A stretch of 8,179 bases of DNA. Source: Anaeroplasmataceae bacterium (GTDB taxonomy: Bacteria > Bacillota_I > Bacilli_A > Acholeplasmatales > Anaeroplasmataceae). Shown here in pieces: positions 6,093 to 8,179 of this stretch. The translations under genes were made by a program, and so were the position numbers. Below the pieces are notes generated by a model. It was not told the origin of the DNA. It saw only the letters and a program-made list of their open reading frames with translations, and did no database searches. The DNA is taken from positions 1-8,179 of the forward strand of contig JAHHSW010000030.1 in the NCBI GenBank assembly GCA_020024985.1, read 5' to 3'. The number at the start of each line of letters is the position of its first letter. Positions within the stretch are counted from its first letter, which is position 1.

Positions 6093-6956
6093 ATGGAATT
6101 TAAGTTCTACTTCCTTAAGGAAGGCACTAGAAATTATAGTAAGACTGATCTTATTACGTTTTTATCTTCTAATACGAACATAATTTCTCCAGATGCACCA
6201 GACGAAAATGGAAATAGAATTTACCTTTATCATCATCCTGTTTTAAATTTCGAAGCTAAGTTTGTAATGTCTGAAACAGCAGTAATACAAAATATTCATG
6301 ATTTAGATCCTAAATACTTTGATGTAAACTTCTATGTTGCCTTTGATGTTTTATTATCAAATTATGCAGTAGAAATTTTACTAGATGTTATTGAGGAAAT
6401 CTCACGTCAGTTCCATTTTTGCTTCTATAATGAGGCTATGCGTGAGGTACAGCCATTTAGAAGATCAATGATGATTAAGCTATTTGATGCCTGGAAGAAG
6501 AGCTTTGCGGCTAAATATCCAGAAAAGGTAGCGCAATATAATTATCTTGACCCTCAGGCCTTTAGCCAGGTCTATGGATACCTACAAAAGCGTAAGAGAA
6601 TAGAATTGACCTTTGATAAGAGTAAAACTGTTGTCACAAATTACATATTTTTGCATGCTGAAATGTCTAGAAGTGCTTATATAGGCATAAAATGGGATGG
6701 TGAAAGTGAGTTTATACTACCACCAGCTGTTGAAATAATGTGTCTAGATAATGGTAAGGTAAAAAGATATTTGCCTATGGCTGAAATTATGTCTCGTGCA
6801 GACAAAATGTTTAAGCCCATTGATGGATTTGGTGATATTTTAATACTAGATAGTAAGTATGTTAAGAAATTTCATAAGATGCTTCAAAAGGATAGATTTG
6901 CTCCGCTACATGTTCAGCTTCAGCAAATATCTATCGACAGAATATTAGATGTATAG
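6093..6956 (+). CDS. Uncharacterised 287-residue soluble protein, first gene of the deo cluster
   Basis: I do not recognise this protein. ATG 6093 is chosen over the upstream TTG 6039 because the TTG lies in the -35 box of a good promoter, while AAAGG (6078-6082) stands 10 bases before 6093. The protein has no signal peptide or membrane segment and is rich in aromatic and charged residues. Landmarks are YLYHHPVLNFEAKF (44-57), a predicted helix YAVEILLDVIEEIS (91-104), FRRSMMIKLFDAWKKSF (122-138), the basic patch QKRKRIELTF (165-174), WDGESEFILPPAVEIM (201-216) and the C-terminal QLQQISIDRILDV (275-287). No catalytic motif or nucleotide-binding loop is evident. Its TAG stop (6954-6956) overlaps the ribosome binding site of deoC, so the two are almost certainly co-transcribed. 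A role linked to nucleoside use or a conserved housekeeping role are both possible; neither is shown. Confidence 0.85.
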   Translation: MEFKFYFLKEGTRNYSKTDLITFLSSNTNIISPDAPDENGNRIYLYHHPVLNFEAKFVMSETAVIQNIHDLDPKYFDVNFYVAFDVLLSNYAVEILLDVIEEISRQFHFCFYNEAMREVQPFRRSMMIKLFDAWKKSFAAKYPEKVAQYNYLDPQAFSQVYGYLQKRKRIELTFDKSKTVVTNYIFLHAEMSRSAYIGIKWDGESEFILPPAVEIMCLDNGKVKRYLPMAEIMSRADKMFKPIDGFGDILILDSKYVKKFHKMLQKDRFAPLHVQLQQISIDRILDV

Positions 6957-6968
6957 GAGAATTAAAAT

Positions 6969-7637
6969 ATGGAAAAATCAAAATATATTGATCATACCCT
7001 ATTAAAGGCAACAGCAACAAAGGAACAAATTTTAAATTTATGTGCTGAGGCAAATAAGTATCACTTTGCTTCAGTTTGTGTAAATCCTTGCTATGTTGAA
7101 TTTTGTCATAACCTACTTTTAGGGTCTGACGTACAGGTTTGTACTGTAATTGGCTTTCCACTAGGTGCAAATGCTACCTCTGTAAAGGCATTTGAAACAA
7201 CTCAGGCTATCGCTGATGGTGCTGATGAGTGTGATATGGTTATTAATATCGGCGCTGCAAAGGAGCATGACTGGGATTTTGTTTATAACGATATTTTAGC
7301 TGTAGTTAAGGCCGCTAATGGTGTTTTAACTAAGGTTATTATCGAAACCTGCTATTTAACTGATGAGGAAAAGGAAATGGCTTGTAAGATGGCTGTTAAG
7401 GCTGGTGCTGATTATGTAAAGACATCAACTGGCTTTGGTACAGCTGGCGCTACTCCTGAGGATGTAAGGCTTATGCATAAGGCAGTAGAGGGCAATGCTA
7501 AGGTTAAGGCTGCTGGAGGTATTAGATCAACAGCTGATTTCGAGGCTATGATAGAGGCTGGTGCTGATAGAATTGGCTGCAGTGCTGGCGTAAAAATTAT
7601 GGAAGGCTATGAAGGCGATTTAGGAGGTAATTACTAA
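6969..7637 (+). CDS. deoC: Deoxyribose-phosphate aldolase
   Basis: DeoC is a cytosolic class I aldolase that splits 2-deoxyribose-5-phosphate into glyceraldehyde-3-phosphate and acetaldehyde, the last step of deoxynucleoside catabolism. The 222-residue TIM-barrel protein starts with [13 protein letters not shown], typical of the family. The catalytic set is present: Asp89 in CDMVINIG, the Schiff-base Lys151 in YVKTSTGFG, and Lys180 in VKAAGGIR. The phosphate-binding GGIR (183-186) and the C-terminal IGCSAGV (202-208) also fit. ATG 6969 follows AGGAG (6955-6959) with 9 bases of spacing. The stop TAA (7635-7637) overlaps the ATG of deoD by one base, suggesting translational coupling. Lysine codons are 14 AAG to 3 AAA. 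Confidence 0.97.
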   Translation: MEKSKYIDHTLLKATATKEQILNLCAEANKYHFASVCVNPCYVEFCHNLLLGSDVQVCTVIGFPLGANATSVKAFETTQAIADGADECDMVINIGAAKEHDWDFVYNDILAVVKAANGVLTKVIIETCYLTDEEKEMACKMAVKAGADYVKTSTGFGTAGATPEDVRLMHKAVEGNAKVKAAGGIRSTADFEAMIEAGADRIGCSAGVKIMEGYEGDLGGNY

Positions 7638-8179
7638 TGGGAATCCCTACACCACACATTGCATGTGCAGATCCAAGTAAGATTGCTAAGACAGTTTTAA
7701 TGCCTGGTGATCCACTACGTGCTAAGTACATTGCAGAAACTTATTTAGAGGATGTTGAATGCTTTACATCAACTCGTAATATTTTAGGATATACTGGAAA
7801 GTATCATGGAAAGAGAATTTCAGTTATGGGCTCAGGAATGGGTATGCCATCTATTGGTATTTATTCATACGAGCTATATAATTTCTACGGAGTAGAAAAC
7901 ATTATTAGAATTGGCTCAGCTGGTTCTTATGATGCAGGATTAAAGGTATATGACACTGTATTAGTAACTGAGGCATTCAGTGAATCTAGCTATGCTAAGG
8001 TAGGCTTTGGCTATAGAAGCAAGAAGCTTAAGAGTAATAAGGCTTTAAATAATAAGCTTAGAAAGGCTGCAGATAAGCTTGGAATCGAGCTTCATGAGGC
8101 TACAATTCACTCTTCAGACGTATTCTATGGAGCTAATCCAGAGGTTTGGAAGGAGCTTCATGATAAGTATGGCTGTAAG
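7637..8179 (+). CDS. deoD: Purine-nucleoside phosphorylase DeoD-type (3' end outside window)
   Basis: DeoD cleaves purine (deoxy)nucleosides with phosphate to give free base and (deoxy)ribose-1-phosphate, feeding the pathway that ends at DeoC after phosphopentomutase. The frame is open to the window edge, giving 181 of the usual roughly 235 residues. The N-terminus GIPTPHIACADPSKIAKTV is DeoD-like. By alignment with E. coli DeoD the phosphate and subunit-interface residues are present: His7, Gly24 and Arg28 in MPGDPLRAKYIAETYLEDV, Arg47 in TRNILGYTG, and Arg91 in IRIGSAG. SVMGSGMGMPSIGIYSYEL (62-80) is the family signature. The catalytic Asp lies beyond the window. ATG 7637 overlaps the deoC stop (TAATG) and follows TAGGAGG (7621-7627). 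Confidence 0.95.
   Translation, partial: MGIPTPHIACADPSKIAKTVLMPGDPLRAKYIAETYLEDVECFTSTRNILGYTGKYHGKRISVMGSGMGMPSIGIYSYELYNFYGVENIIRIGSAGSYDAGLKVYDTVLVTEAFSESSYAKVGFGYRSKKLKSNKALNNKLRKAADKLGIELHEATIHSSDVFYGANPEVWKELHDKYGCK

Noticed and set aside
6931..7170. 79-residue open frame on the minus strand within deoC
   Set aside because: It lies opposite well-conserved deoC codons and has no family resemblance; a shadow frame.
1..8179. TGA read as tryptophan (mycoplasma-type code)
   Set aside because: All tryptophans read in ileS, deoC, tnpA and deoD are TGG and no in-frame TGA occurs in the intact genes; there is no evidence for recoding.

Overview
The window comes from a low-GC, Gram-positive-type bacterium. 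Support for this: very AT-rich intergenic DNA, strong AGGAGG-like ribosome binding sites, a T-box leader in front of ileS, and genes packed on one strand. Every tryptophan codon I read is TGG and no intact gene ends in TGA, so nothing shows code 4. The protein styles would fit a gut Bacillota/Mycoplasmatota relative (Erysipelotrichia-, RF39- or Acholeplasma-like), but I cannot place it more closely from sequence alone.

Layout, all on the + strand. (1) 1-406: the C-terminal end of an FtsX/MacB-type ABC transporter permease. (2) About 431-2962: an IS607-family insertion sequence. It has an intact serine-recombinase transposase (tnpA) and a decayed tnpB, the RNA-guided nuclease related to Cas12 ancestors, broken by one in-frame stop and one frameshift. 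The right end is strongly folded and looks like an omegaRNA (reRNA). Both ends carry short repeats spaced about one helical turn apart, in opposite orientation. (3) 2974-3001: a terminator-like hairpin that may be the original permease terminator, now cut off by the insertion. (4) 3043-6028: a promoter, an isoleucine T-box riboswitch with an AUC specifier, its attenuator, and ileS. (5) 6037-8179: a promoter with an overlapping inverted repeat, followed by a tightly packed set of three genes. These are an unrecognised 287-residue soluble protein, deoC (deoxyribose-phosphate aldolase) and the start of deoD (purine-nucleoside phosphorylase).

How the genes work together: the T-box lets uncharged tRNA-Ile switch on isoleucyl-tRNA synthetase. 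DeoD and DeoC act in series in (deoxy)nucleoside salvage: DeoD releases base plus deoxyribose-1-phosphate and DeoC splits deoxyribose-5-phosphate. A phosphopentomutase is needed between the two and is not in this window. The 287-residue protein is probably co-transcribed with them and is the main functional unknown.

The most interesting part is the IS607 element. Its transposase and omegaRNA region look intact while its nuclease gene is broken. The frameshift lies inside a 19-bp sequence that also occurs 134 bp further downstream in the same gene, which suggests a local copying event caused the break.
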